64,000 nucleotides of DNA, taken from assembly GCA_039090855.1 (NCBI GenBank), contig CM077027.1, positions 99,546,316 through 99,610,315 of the forward strand, given 5' to 3'. Positions 1-12,500 of this stretch are shown here, one piece after another. The first letter of the stretch is position 1, and each line of letters starts with the position of its first letter. The notes under the pieces are model-generated. The model worked only from the letters and a program-made list of their open reading frames with translations. It ran no database searches and had not been told where the DNA came from. The position numbers and the translations under genes are program-made. The DNA comes from Macrothele yani. Its lineage: Eukaryota; Arthropoda; Arachnida; Araneae; Macrothelidae.

Positions 1-2817
1 CTCCCTATCTTCTGATTCAAGGCTTCTTGAATTGGAAGAGGAACTACGAAGGATCAAGTGGGACATCGTGGGGCTAAGTGAGGTAAGGAGAAAAGGAGAA
101 GATCTCATCGAACTGAAAAGTGGACATCTCTTCTACTATCGTGGGAGAGATACTGGCAGAACTAGTGGTGTTGGATTTATAATAAACAAGAAACTGAAGG
201 ATAAAGTTGTAGAAGTTGAAAGTTCCTCTGACAGAGCTGCACGGCTTGTTATCCAACTCTCGAAAAGATACCAGGCTCAGATTATTCAAACTTATGCACC
301 CACCACAAGTCATCCTGAAGAAGAAATTGAAGAATTTTATGAGGAAATTTGTCATCTAAATAATAAAGGTAAGCAGCACTTGAAAATAATTATGGGAGAT
401 TTCAATGCAAAAATAGGGCAACGGCAACAGAATGAAACTTCAGTAGGTAAATTCGGTCACTGCAACAGAAACCAGCGTGGAAATACTCTCGTTGAGTTTG
501 CAGAGGCAGAAGGGTTTTTCATCATGAACTCCTTCTTCAAGAAAAAGCCACACAGGAAATGGACATGGAGACATCCAAATGGGACGACAAGTGAAATTGA
601 TTTTATTATGTGTAACAAAAAATTCGTCATAGAAGACTGCAGTGTGCTAAACAAGTTCAACACTGGTAGTGACCATAGATTGGTGAGATGTAAGATGCAC
701 CTCAACACTAAACTTGAACGTGGCAAGCTCATAAGACAAACACAATCTATTGACATAACCAACCTCAAAAAACACCATAATACCTTCAAGTTGGAACTGA
801 AGAACAGGTTCTCTGCTTTAGAAGGCCTAACATCGGAAGAAGTGGACATCTCTGAAGTTAACAGAAAAGTAACCAAAGCTCTTATGGAAACAGCAACAAA
901 ATTAGCTGGGTCTAAGAACAAGTTGCATGTAAATAAATTATCAGGAAAAACGAAAATGTTGATGCAAAAAAGAAGAGAGATGAGGACAACTAAAGAAGAT
1001 GTGACTTCCAAAGTGGAATATATAGAGCTATGCAAGACAGTACGAAAAAGTATCACTGAAGACGTAAGAAAATTCAACTGTGAACTAGTGAGGAAAGCAA
1101 TTGAAAACAACCAAAGCCTAAAGATAGCAAAGGGACATCTCAGTAAGGGAAGAAAACAGATTATGGCACTGAGAAAAGAAGATGGTTCTGTAACAAGAAA
1201 TAGAGGCGAAATTTTGACAAGAGTGAAAGATTTCTACTCCAAATTATATGAAAGGGATGATACATGCACTCCAGACATCATGAAAGATACCAGTACTAGA
1301 GTTCCTCCAGTCCTTCCAGCAGAAGTTGCACATGCAATCAAGAACATGAAGCGAGGAAAAGCTCCAGGAAGATGGAATTACTGTAGACATCATACAAGAA
1401 GCAAGTGGAGAAATCGAAACAGTACTCGCCCAAATTTTCACTCGATGCCTTAATGAAGGAAAGATTCCTGAGGATTGGAACACCGCTACAATGATCCTGC
1501 TACATAAGAAAGGTGACATTGAGGATCTAGGAAACTACAGACCTATCAGCCTCCTATCAGTAGTTTATAAAATCTTCACTAAGAGTTCTTTCACACCGCT
1601 TGAAGGTAACACTGGACATGGCTCAACCGAGAGAAGAAGCTGGATTCAGGAGTGGCTACAGCACAATAGATCATATCCATGTGCTGAGAGAACTAATTGG
1701 AAGAGCGAGGGAATATGAACTTCCATTGTGCATGGCTTTTATCGATTATGAAAAAGCCTTTGATTCGGTGAAACCATCAGCAGTTACAATGGCTCTGAAA
1801 ACCTGCGGTATTGAAGATGCATACATTAATATTATTAATAACATCTATGAAAATGCAAGTGCAAAGATTAGGCTGTTTGAAAATACAACACACATAAAAA
1901 TTGGAAAGGGAGTGAGACAAGGTGACACCATATCTCCGAAGCTCTTTAATGCCACATTGGAGGGTGTTTTTCAGTCACTGAGCTGGGAAAACAAGGGGAT
2001 AAAGATTAATGGAGATTATCTAACCCACCTTCGTTTTGCTGATGACGTAGTCATTTTTGCAACTACCCCATCAGAGCTGCAGAGTATGATCCAGGAACTT
2101 GCTGACAAGAGTAAAGAAGTGGGATTAAAAATGAACTTTCAGAAGACAAAAGTGATGTACAATGCTTTTACAAGAAATGAAGATTTATCGATTGATGGAG
2201 AAAAGCTGGAGATAACAGACACGTACGTTTATCTTGGACAGCAGATATCAAGTGAGGGTCACATTGATGAAGAAATTAATCGGCGTACAAAACTTGCCTG
2301 GAGAGCTTTTGGAAGAAACAGCATAATTTTCAAGAGCAATATGCCATTATGTCTTAAAAGAAAAGTGTTTGATCAATGCATCCTTCCAGTGCTTACGTAT
2401 GGTGCAGAGACGTGGACCTTAACTAAAAGAGACATACAAAGGCTGCAGACAACTCAAAGTAGCATGGAGAGGTGCATGCTTGGTGTAACCAGGAGAGATA
2501 AGAAGAGGAACTCGTGGATCCGAAAAATGACAAGAGTGGAAGACATCATGATCAGAGTTAAATCCCTGAAATGGCAATGGGCTGGACATACTGCCAGAAG
2601 GACAGATCATCGATGGACAGCCGAAATTTTAGATTGGATTCCAAGGGACAGGAAAAGACCCAGAAGAAGACCACATGGGAGATGGGTGGATGAAATTCGA
2701 AAGTATGCAGGGGTGACATGGAGGAGACTGGCACAAGACAGACCGTTGTGGAGGAAACTTGGGGAGACCTTCGTCCAGCAGTGGATTGATAATGGTTGAC
2801 AATGATGATGATGATGA
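1..2817 (+). mobile_element. RTE-clade LINE, copy 1 (5' end cut by the window), inactive
   Basis: RTE LINEs encode an apurinic endonuclease and reverse transcriptase that copy the RNA into nicked target DNA. Visible endonuclease motifs are GLSEVRRKG (start), MGDFNAKIG (about 391-418) and SDHRLV (about 667-684). RT motifs include YRPISLLSVVYK, IDYEKAFDSV, GVRQGDTISPKLF and the catalytic FADD at 2034-2045. The C-terminal part has YGAETW and RRPHGRWVDEIRKYAG. A very short 3' UTR ending in (GAT)n/(ATG)n is typical of the RTE clade. The frame is broken by a 2-base deletion near 1370 and a 1-base insertion near 1583-1587, so this copy is dead. It lies antisense to SREBP in its intron 4. Confidence 0.9.
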
Positions 2818-3020
2818 TCAGAGTTGAATTATGATTATGTGGTTTGTGTTTAGTTCCATGAAGAAAAGCTGCAGTTCAGATGTAAAAATTTAGTATAACT
2901 CCATATTTAGGAAGAATTTTTAAAATTTCATTAGAGACGAAAAAAGTAACTTTGCCGATGTGTAGATGTTCTCAACATTTTTTTTTTAACAATAATACCT
3001 GTAAGATTGTTACTGTGCAC

Positions 3021-3061
3021 CCAAAAACCAGGCCTTGTTTCAGAACAAGGCCTGTTTTTGG
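3021..3061. repeat. Near-perfect hairpin
   Basis: Arms CCAAAAACCAGGCCTTGTT and AACAAGGCCTGTTTTTGG face each other around a TCAG loop, with one bulged C. It lies in an AT-rich stretch. It may be a tiny foldback MITE; no target duplication was found. Confidence 0.6.
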
Positions 3062-3384
3062 ATGGCTATGGAAAACATTTTTACTTTGGTTGTTATTACA
3101 CATTACATTAACTTTCTTGGAGGGTCATCACTCCTAAGCACCTCTCTCCCCAAAAGTAAGCTTGAAAGAAACACTGCTTAAACTTAAAAACACTTGAAAA
3201 TGCAAATTAATCTAAAAACAAACACCTAAATAATAAAGCATGATAATGTGAAACAGATATTTGCTAAATGGATAAATATAATTTTACTATTTGTCAGTCA
3301 GTGCATACATGCTGACACTGAAATAACTGTTAAGACCTATAGGAAGAATAAAACTTTCTAACTCATCCAAGCATGATAGCTTAC

Positions 3385-3517
3385 CTTTGCTTCAGGTCCA
3401 GTAAGCATATTTTTAAGTTCAATTATTTTGTCATTTATACTACTTCGATAACGTCTCTCAATGGCATTGTGAGCATTTCTCTTTTCTCCTTTGACCGGCT
3501 GAGTCTTCGAACATATC
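3385..3517 (-). CDS. SREBP: SREBP exon 4 (basic region and helix 1 of the bHLH)
   Basis: The acceptor TGCTTTTAG ends at 3518; the first G completes the split Arg codon. The exon encodes [40 protein letters not shown] and PEAK, then a GTAAGC donor at 3384. The residues His, Glu and Arg of the basic region (HNAIERRYR) that contact DNA are present, and Tyr follows the Arg pair as in all SREBPs, which lets them bind both E-boxes and sterol response elements. The next exon, expected to start with the conserved LNKSAVL type sequence, is not in the window. Confidence 0.94.
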
Positions 3518-6500
3518 CTAAAAGCAGTTGGAAAACCAATAATGATGAAAAAGTTTAAGTGACAAAGCTTATTTTTGCACACACATGAGAAATATACATC
3601 CCCCCCCCCACACACACACACACAAACAAACAAATCATATTTGTACACACACATACAAACAAATGCATGCATGAGTGTGATCGAAATGACACCACTGAAG
3701 AATAACCGAAGTCATGACTCATACTGCTTTAAGAAAAAGCATGGAATTGTGTACCTGCATTTTCATCTTCATTCTGCACTTATTCATGAGCCATGCTGAT
3801 AACGTTCAACAAGTTTCAAAATGGAAATGTTATGAAGATTCACATATGTTCACAACTCAAAAATTAACATACATGTATCAAAGCTTATTGAAGGCATAAT
3901 TGGGAAGTTTTGAAGAGACAAAAAAGAGAGAGAAACTACCTTAACAGCACCTCGTCAGTTTCAAGGATGGATTATTAATACAGCAATCAGAATAGCCTCA
4001 ACTGCCTAGGTTTACTACTCAACATGTAACAAACATCGATCAGAAAAATTGAAAATTGCAATCGCCCTGGAGTGAGAAATGGACACACATCTCCTGATTA
4101 CATCTAAGATACCGGTTATTTAACATAACACTACATGAGGAAGCATCAGATTGCTTCAAATGGCAAAAATCAGAAGTTGTTCTAATTCCTCAGATGCTTG
4201 GAACTTCGTTGTCCGGGGTGGTATAGCAGATAGGACACTGGAATTGTGATAGAGAGATGCAGGTTTGTTTCCCACTCCCTGGTTATGCAACTTTTCAGAT
4301 TTTCTGATTGATCATTACATGTTGAACAGCAAAACTAGGCAATTCAGACTATTCTGACTGCTATATTAACAATCCTGTAATTGTTCCATGTATTTGTGAA
4401 GAATATTTCTTCCATGCTTTCCATTCAAGAATGGATTTACCAATTTGTGCCTAAGATCTGAACACTGACACATGAATGTGTCTAGAGCAGCACTTCCCAA
4501 ACTGTGGGTTGCAAGCCAATTCTTGGTGGACCACAAAAGTTTTTGAAATATGAAAACTTGTAACTATTTGAAATTAGAAAACCATGAAAAAAATGGGAAA
4601 GTGAAAAAATTGAGGCATAAGAAAAAAATAGTGCATAATATACAAATATGGGAATCTAGTTTTATGTTCACACCTGCAATAAGCAACCAACCACATCCCA
4701 CTAGTGTTGCCAGCTAACAACAACAGCACACATCTGGATAGGCAATCAGCCAGAGCTCAGTGCTGCCATCTAACAACCACAGCTTGCATCTGACTTGAGA
4801 GCCTACTAGGCAATTCCTTATCTAAAAGTTTCCAGAACTTTCCATCATAATATTTACTAAGAACCAGCTTCTCTGGAGTCCAGTCCAGGTACAACAGTGC
4901 ATGCATTAACTTCAAAGCAATCTAAATCAAAGTTTATTCTCTTCATGGGCAAGTGGTTGACACAGGAGTAAAACAAAAAAAAATTTAAAACTACCTGCTT
5001 TTTCATGCCCAGTAATTCTAGGAGGGTTGCAACAGTTTGTCAGTCTAAAAATTAGGCTGCAGTTCTAAACAGTTTGGGAGGCACTGGTCTAGAGGAAGGC
5101 CATGATCTTACATTCTTTGTCAACCATTATTTTACTGTACTGATAATGGTGGGAGGAATACTCAACAGTTCATTGAGATGTACACTGAGTGGCTAATTTA
5201 ATTAGGACCAACTATCTAATAAAGTGTTGGATGACATTTGGACTTCAGAATTGCCGCTTTACATTGGAATGGATTCAACTAAATTTTGGTAATATTCTAG
5301 TGAAATACTGGTCAATGCATATCAAACAGCATCTACCAGTTCATGCAAAGTGGATGGCTATACATTCAAATGTCTAACATCCCATTTGACTTCATCTCAG
5401 TAATGCTACATGGGATTGAGGCCTGGTGAGTGAAATGGCTAAAAAAAACCATGGAGAAGTCTGAGTCATGTTTCAGAAGCTGCTCCATGATGTTAAGGTA
5501 AGTTTAGGCATTGAGGCATAGATCTACTTAAATCAAGGATTCTAAAAGCACATTTCCCATGGAAGCATGGCCCAGGATGTGATTATGTAAGATGGATCCA
5601 TGCTCTCATGCATTTGTTTCTAAATTCTGTCTCTTCCATCAGCATAGTAGAGCTGAAAATGTGATCATGACTCTTTCCACCAGTACTACCAAGCCCACAG
5701 GAAATTGTGTTGTTCACCACAGACAGCAACTGTCTTGCTGTTGTAATGCAGTTGGTGCAATACATGGTATACCATTTACAACAGACCCTCATTCAATTTT
5801 GTCATTACTTGACTCACTATTATGTGCCTGTTGGCAAATGCCAATACAGCTAACCTAATTTCACCTTGGAAATAACTATTCATTTCCAATCACAGTTCAT
5901 GCACATATACTACTGTTTTTTTGCTGTGTACTACTATTTATTTCTGTTAGTCTTCTACACTCTTCACACAAATGCAGTGGTTATGTTAATACATCACCAC
6001 TCCATGCACTGACAAACATAGCAAGCTGGAATTCCATTAGATGAAGTTACTTTCCTATCTACCCTTCAGTAATGAATTGTAATGAGAATAATTGAATTAC
6101 ATATCATCCTAATAACATAAAATCATCTGCTGATCGTAATAAATTAGCCTCTTTGTATGTCTGCATACCTTCACTTGTGACCTCTACATTTCCCTTTACT
6201 ATAACTATAAAATACATCTGTATATTTACATAATTTTTTTCCCCAAGAAAATGAGCAAACTAATTCATTTACTTATTTACACAAGGAAATCAAAAAAACA
6301 ATTCTAAAGCATTTATTATGGTGTGTAAGTAAAGCAAATCATATACCACTTAGTGTGAATTCTGTTGTGAACAAAAAAATTGAGACTTGGTAAAACAGCA
6401 AAACTCACTCAGCATTAAATGTTTGAAACTGTCAACGGTGGCCCATCACTCATATATAAGGAGTTACAGGAACCCCTCGTCCTCCACTCCTAAGGGAATC

Positions 6501-9500
6501 TAAGTACAGGAGGAGTTACTTACCTGTTCTTAATATTGGGCCATCGTTCCACCAGAAAAGAACTAGTACCATAAGAACAAACACAGCAGAGGCGTAACTA
6601 GGGCAGGGCGGCTGGCCCGTGCACTGCTCAAGAGAGGGCACAAAACTCGCTGCTTACAATCTGATTAAAATTAGAATTGAAGAATTTGCACCAGTTTCCG
6701 ACACAAATTTTTCGGGCAATACTTCGTCATTTGTCCGTTTGCAGAATTGGCTTATAACAATGTTTCACCAGTTTCGGTATCCTTCACCACACTTTTTCCT
6801 CAAAATATTTAGGAGATGTTAATTGCTCTTGTTTTGAAATGAAGGAGCAGTTGTATGTGCGTTGCAAGATATATACGTGTCCGTATTGTCGAAGATCCTC
6901 TGGGGTTATTCTATCATTACTGCGTCTGCGAGCCACGATTACCAGCTGCATTCCCGCCCATTTGATGCAAGTGCGGACCGGTTGGGAAAAACTGCACAGT
7001 CGTAGTTTGATTTTACTATTTTTGTTTATTTGTTCAGGGGTATAAGGACTACTTTGAGAAACTCATTGAGGTAAATCCTATCCCTTATTTAGGGCCACTG
7101 GCTCCAGTGAAGCAGAGTGCCAGTGCCTTAGGACAAACACACCATCCATGTTTCACGTAGGACACGTGGGCACCAGTGCCCGTAGCACTCTTTGATCGTG
7201 CCTTCCGCATAAAGATACCATTGGGGTATGCCGTTAATTTTGTTTTGTAGGTTTTCATCCAAGTGAGTGCAGGTTCAAGTCCTGGATAAGGAATGGGTGG
7301 CGTGTTTGCCTTACAGCACTGGCTCTCTCTTCCCTGGAATCAGGAGTCCCAAATAAGGAATGAGTGACTGCTTATATCTCTTGGAGTTGCTCACAGTGGT
7401 CATTGAATTTCGGAAACAAAAAATTAAAAAATAATAAAAAGGCAGATAGGGGCGCAATATTTTATGGTTTGCTCCGGGCACAGAAATGTCTAGTTATGTT
7501 TCTGAAACATAATATCATTGTTCTTATCCAGGATTTAAACTTGCACTTAGTAGCAGCAAAAGGACCCTGCCCTATGACACCTGATCATCAGATAACACAT
7601 TCACCTTTCTAAATATTTCAAAAAATTAAAAAAAGCTTAATGAGTCAAATCAATCTACTTTATCATATATAGCCTACATTATCAATTACAAAATTAATAG
7701 TTTTCAGCATCATACCTTTAGTTGTGTTCCATTAACATAAAGGAAAAGTACTACAGAATTTTGACAAAAATAAAGCATCTGCTCCATATGACAATTTCTC
7801 TTATTCCATGATCTTCTGTACCTGACATAACACCTGTTGTCTTCAATGTCATGAATTCTTCAGAAAAATTAAAACTGCTGTACAGGCTTTTTAGATCATC
7901 TCTGAGGCATTGTCAATCAAAGGCATTAAAAGAACAGCTCCTTTTTCTGCAAATCATTCTCAACTTCCCTTATAAAGCAGATGTGGAGACAAGTAAGGAA
8001 AAGAGCTCTTCACTACAACTCACTGCATTATTGCCAATCACATAATAAGCTAAATATAAGTGGGGCACCACATATTTCACTTTCTACTTCAGATAAAAGT
8101 GGATTTTTCACAAAGATAAAATTACATTTCCCTGCTGTCTATGGATTTATAAGTGCACAACTGCATGTTATTCATAACGTAAAATACAGTAACTACTGCA
8201 GTGTTTAAGTACTACACAATAATACAATAAGAATGGATAACATATATTCTATTTTATTCAAATGAAGCAATGAAAACTCAAATTAGCCTTTAAAAATCAG
8301 CACAAGGCACGGAAAATATTTGAAAAATAAAACAACCCATGCAACAAACTCCTTTCACATTTAAAAACTTGCACAGAGTTTCGAAGAATTTCAAGAATTA
8401 ATTCTTTGGATTGAACTGATTCTGAATCATGTGTGACATACTATGTTTACTTTCAGATATCAAGCTGGAGACTCTTTTACTGTGATTTATAAAAATGCAC
8501 TTTTCCACTCATATGCCCTCTTTAATATAAAGCTACCAAACATACAGTAGAACCCACTTATGATGAGGATCTCAGGACCAACGGAAACCCTCATTAAATC
8601 TGAGTGCTCGCTAAATTAGTTTCTGGATAAAAATTCCCACCATGTTAAAATATGCATATTTTAACATGGTGGGGATTTTCACCCAGAAACTGATTTAGTG
8701 AGGTTATATTACATATCTATAACAATGGGATGTACTTAAAAGGTTTAATTATTAACTACATTAGTACTATAGTTAATTAAATCAGCCACATGAGACTGAC
8801 TGATATTTAACTACACAACACACATGAAGCAAAGGCTACACTGATCTCCCAATGCAATGCCCATTTGGATGGTGAAAGGGGGCAATGTACACAATTCCAG
8901 CAATTGTTATCTCCTATACTCAAGAAACACAACATAGTAAATCTGTTTATTTTTGGGGTGTAATATGCACCACAAATAATATTTTTGTGGTATATGATTC
9001 ACCAAGCTTTTGCTCTCCACTGAGGAGCTTTTTCAAGGAATCAAGGCAATGGTAAGACATAAAATATAGTAGACATTTTATGTCTACCATTGCTATGAAA
9101 AATCTCCCAGTGGAGCGTGACAGCTTGGGGTATTTTTATGCGTATTATACCACATACACACACACACAAAAACTGATTTACTATGCTGTAAGCGCTTCTT
9201 AAGTATTCACGTTCTGGTTTATTTAAAATAATGTTTTGTTATCTCCAACAATATCCCCATTCCATTCACTCCTTATCCCTCTGTGCAATTACTGCCCAGC
9301 AATCCACTTGCATGTGCCCCACCCATCCTCTTTTTCTAGGAGTAGGTCACCTGTTTTAAACCCTGCTGGCACCATATCAAGTGGGTGGCAGAGAGAGACT
9401 CCTGCACAACTCTCTAGTTGAGCATTTGATGTACTGTCTTCCTATTGCTTTTCTATCAACATTCTTCCACTAGCACACAAGGATTCCCTTGCACTGTTGT

Positions 9501-12500
9501 AATTTCATCCTGTATGCTACCATTTTTATTGCTCTATTCCAGGACAGTGCACAGCAAATTTTCTCTACCATTTTAAATACAGAATATCATTACATTTTTT
9601 TACTTTGCTCGTAAAAAAAAAGTGTTCATCTTAGAGAGCTTTTCGTTGTTAAATCTTGGAACAACATTTAATTTTATTCGTTAAAAACATATCAAATTAA
9701 CAAGTATTAAAACTTTAAAAACACGCTTAAGTTACATAAAATTTTTAAGGAAAGGAAGCTTTCAACTGTGGTAAATTCAGTCTTAATCCACTTAGTCATG
9801 GAATAAAATGACACCAAGTTGGTAAAGACTGAAATTATCAGTTAAAAAATGTTAATGTAACTTTAAGTGTGTATTTAAAGTTTTAATACTTATTATTTAT
9901 TACGAGCTTATGTCCCTATTTATTATGTTACAAACAAATTAGCTTATAATTAACATTATACCAAACAAAAGTTCCTATTTTGTTCATTTAATCTGAGACC
10001 TCACTAAATATGGGCTCATTATAAGTGGGTTTCTACTGTAGTAAGAAAAGGTTTTACTATGTTGACAACAGTTATTCAACTACACCTAAACAAGCATATA
10101 TTAATAATCTGTGGCTAAACATCTTTGTTTACAGATTAATCACAAACAAATAACCACAAAAAAATTAAATATGTATATACCTATTAATTGGAAGTTTATC
10201 TGCATCAAGAAACACAGGGATGCCAGTAGTGAGAATGGTACCAGGACGTGCAGTAACTACAGTTTGGATAGGTTGTGGAGCAGCCGTGACAACAGGTTGA
10301 GAACTTGGTGTTATGGTGGCTGTCATTATAGGAGTCACTGGAGTAGTAGAATATGTGACAACCTTGTTTTCTGCTTTTAGTATTTGAGCCTGTAATAACA
10401 ACTGGGAACAAAGAAAAAAAAATAACAGATTATACAAAAGTAAACAAAAGCAAAATTTACTGTTGTGCAAGTATAAGACTGGAACAGCATCTGCAAATCT
10501 CAGATACACAATTAAATTTTATTACTTTTTATTTTATTATTTTAATTATGAGAAGTGAAAAATGGAGTATTTTTTACTACATACTTAGTTTTGAAAAGTG
10601 AACTAAGTACTCATGATCTTGATCCTTAATAAAACTTACAGTAAAAAGAATTCAAATAAATGTATTTGTTAGGAGCCAACAGGAAAATTATTTCACAAAA
10701 TTGGATTTACATTTAGCCACAGATACACGTCCAAAGACGGAAGGATTTAGAGGTTGATGACACAAATTTAAAAGTAACTGATGCTTACCTTTACTTTAGA
10801 CAACAGATACAAAGCAAGAGCCACATCAAAGAAGATATTAATAGGTACATAAAACTTGGCTGGACTGCATTTGGAAGAAATAGTACAATTTTTAAGAGCA
10901 ATTTATTATTTGTCTTAAAAGTGTTTAATCAGTGCATAAAACGCTTTTAAGAATAATCAGAGGTTATGGACTCTTAAAAAGACAGAAGCTATGGGCAATT
11001 CAAAGAAGCATGGGGAGATGCATGGTTGGTGTAACAAAGAAAGATAGGAAAATTAAATTGTGGATCAGAAAGATGGCAATATGTTTGTTCACGTACAGAT
11101 CTTGACGTGGCAATGGTCTGCATACATATTGCTAAAAGAAATGACCACCACTGGACAAAATACTAGATCAGATACCAAAAGAGAAGAAAAGACCAAGAAG
11201 ATGGCCAGGGTGGATAAAATTCAAAAGCATACTAGAGTGTCATAGAGGAGACTTGCTATATAGACAAAGAGTTGTGGAAGAGACTGGGGAGACCTTCCTT
11301 CCAGCAGTGGGTTGAGAAGTGATGATGGTACAACACATCACTTCTATAATAATTACATACCATACCCCATAGGATGCCCTAAGATTTAAGTCTCACAAAG
11401 GGAAACAATGATACTTTTTCTAAAAAAAAAAAAAAAAAAAAAATTGAAATTATTTTTGTTAAAATTAGAAAGGAATTTGAGTGACCACTGATGGTGTAAA
11501 AAATATGGACATAAGCATGTAGATCAGGTTTTATTGTATGCATCAAGGGAACAAAGTTCCAAGTCCTCAATGTCATGCAGTAAAGTTATGATTTGGGAGG
11601 CTGTTTTAATATTTCTGTGTCAATTATAAATTTCAGTTAAAGACCTGTACTTACATAACACCAGTGTCATAAGTTCTCCATTACAGCAAATTAGAGCAAT
11701 GTACTTTACTATAACAAAAGGCATACAGACAAAAATAGATGTTGCTCAAATGTATCTTTGAACTCCTTAAAGAAAAATCCCTGATTTTAGCATAAAAAAC
11801 ATCCCCAGAAGTCACATGACAGAAATTGGTTATAAAATTAAAAATTTCCTAGTTAACAACTCCCAGTTTTCCAAATAATGTGAATAAAGCAGTGAAGGGG
11901 AAAGGAAGTTCAGAAAGTGGTATATTTTCAGCTGCAAGATCATTCTTTCATAGATGAACACCAATCAAATAAAAACTTACTTTATTGTAGAAATATTCCA
12001 TAAACAGAAAGTTGCAGATCCTTAGTAAAAGTAAGCTTCAATAACATTCTAGGTACTAAGTACATAGCTTTTGCTTTAGATATAACGAATTACAGCTAAT
12101 ATCATAAAACAACGTACTTATGATGACATGTTGGCAGCTATGCTTGAAACCAACACATAATGAAGAGGACTTAAGAGTTAAAATCAGCAATTATACAAGA
12201 ACTTCATATATCAGCTTTTTCTGTGGTAATGAAAGATAAAGACGGAAACATTCTCCACTGCTGATATCACAATGTCAGAACTACTCTTGTTAACATAAGC
12301 TCTATAACTAAGTGTGATACAGTGGCGTAGCCAGGGGAGTCGGGGTTAGACCCCCCTCCCCCTTGAGCGGAGATTGAGCATGAATTCAAAGCGATATATA
12401 TGTATATACGAGGTTTTCACCAATGAACCAAACACATAGAACACCCCACCGCCCCTTAAGAAATTTCTGGCTATGCCACAGGTGAGATAGGACACCCATC

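Larger units (their letters stand above)
1..3384 (-). other. SREBP intron 4 (partial), mostly filled by an RTE LINE
   Basis: The intron begins with GTAAGC at 3384-3379 and runs off the left edge. Most of it (1 to about 2816) is a LINE in the opposite orientation. The remaining 2817-3384 holds a GC-rich hairpin at 3021-3061 and otherwise AT-rich sequence with no recognisable exon. Confidence 0.7.
8545..10038. mobile_element. Non-autonomous pogo/Tigger-like element (TA target)
   Basis: The left end CAGTAGAACCCACTTATGAT and the complement of the right end CAGTAGAAACCCACTTATAA are inverted repeats of the pogo style. TA flanks both ends (8543-8544, 10039-10040). The 1494-bp interior has no transposase ORF. 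It carries a nested palindrome (8605-8704) and a Penelope-type foldback (about 8918-9212). Confidence 0.7.
3518..10180 (-). other. SREBP intron 3 (6.7 kb) with several transposon relics
   Basis: It is bounded by AG at 3518-3519 and GTATAT at 10180. It contains a CA microsatellite, a SINE head near 4.2 kb, a hAT derivative (4488-5086), another hAT-like element (6587-7504), and a pogo-like element (8545-10038). Stretches 5095-6586 and 7505-8544 are AT-rich and show nothing I recognise; the short ORFs there look random. Confidence 0.75.

Noticed and set aside
457..1110. Long minus-strand ORF (217 codons) with Leu/Ser/Phe-rich sequence
   Set aside because: It is the antisense of the LINE endonuclease frame and recurs antisense to every copy; it has no independent support.
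2818..3384. Possible next SREBP exon (helix 2 and zipper)
   Set aside because: I looked on the minus strand for sequence encoding the conserved LNKSAVLRKA-type start after an AG and found none; it must lie outside the window.
4501..5080. Interior of the hAT derivative as a gene
   Set aside because: No ORF of note; it is a non-autonomous element.
10205..10411. Alternative minus-strand ORF overlapping SREBP exon 3
   Set aside because: The other frame joins exons 2 and 4 with correct phase and gives SREBP-like sequence; this one does not.
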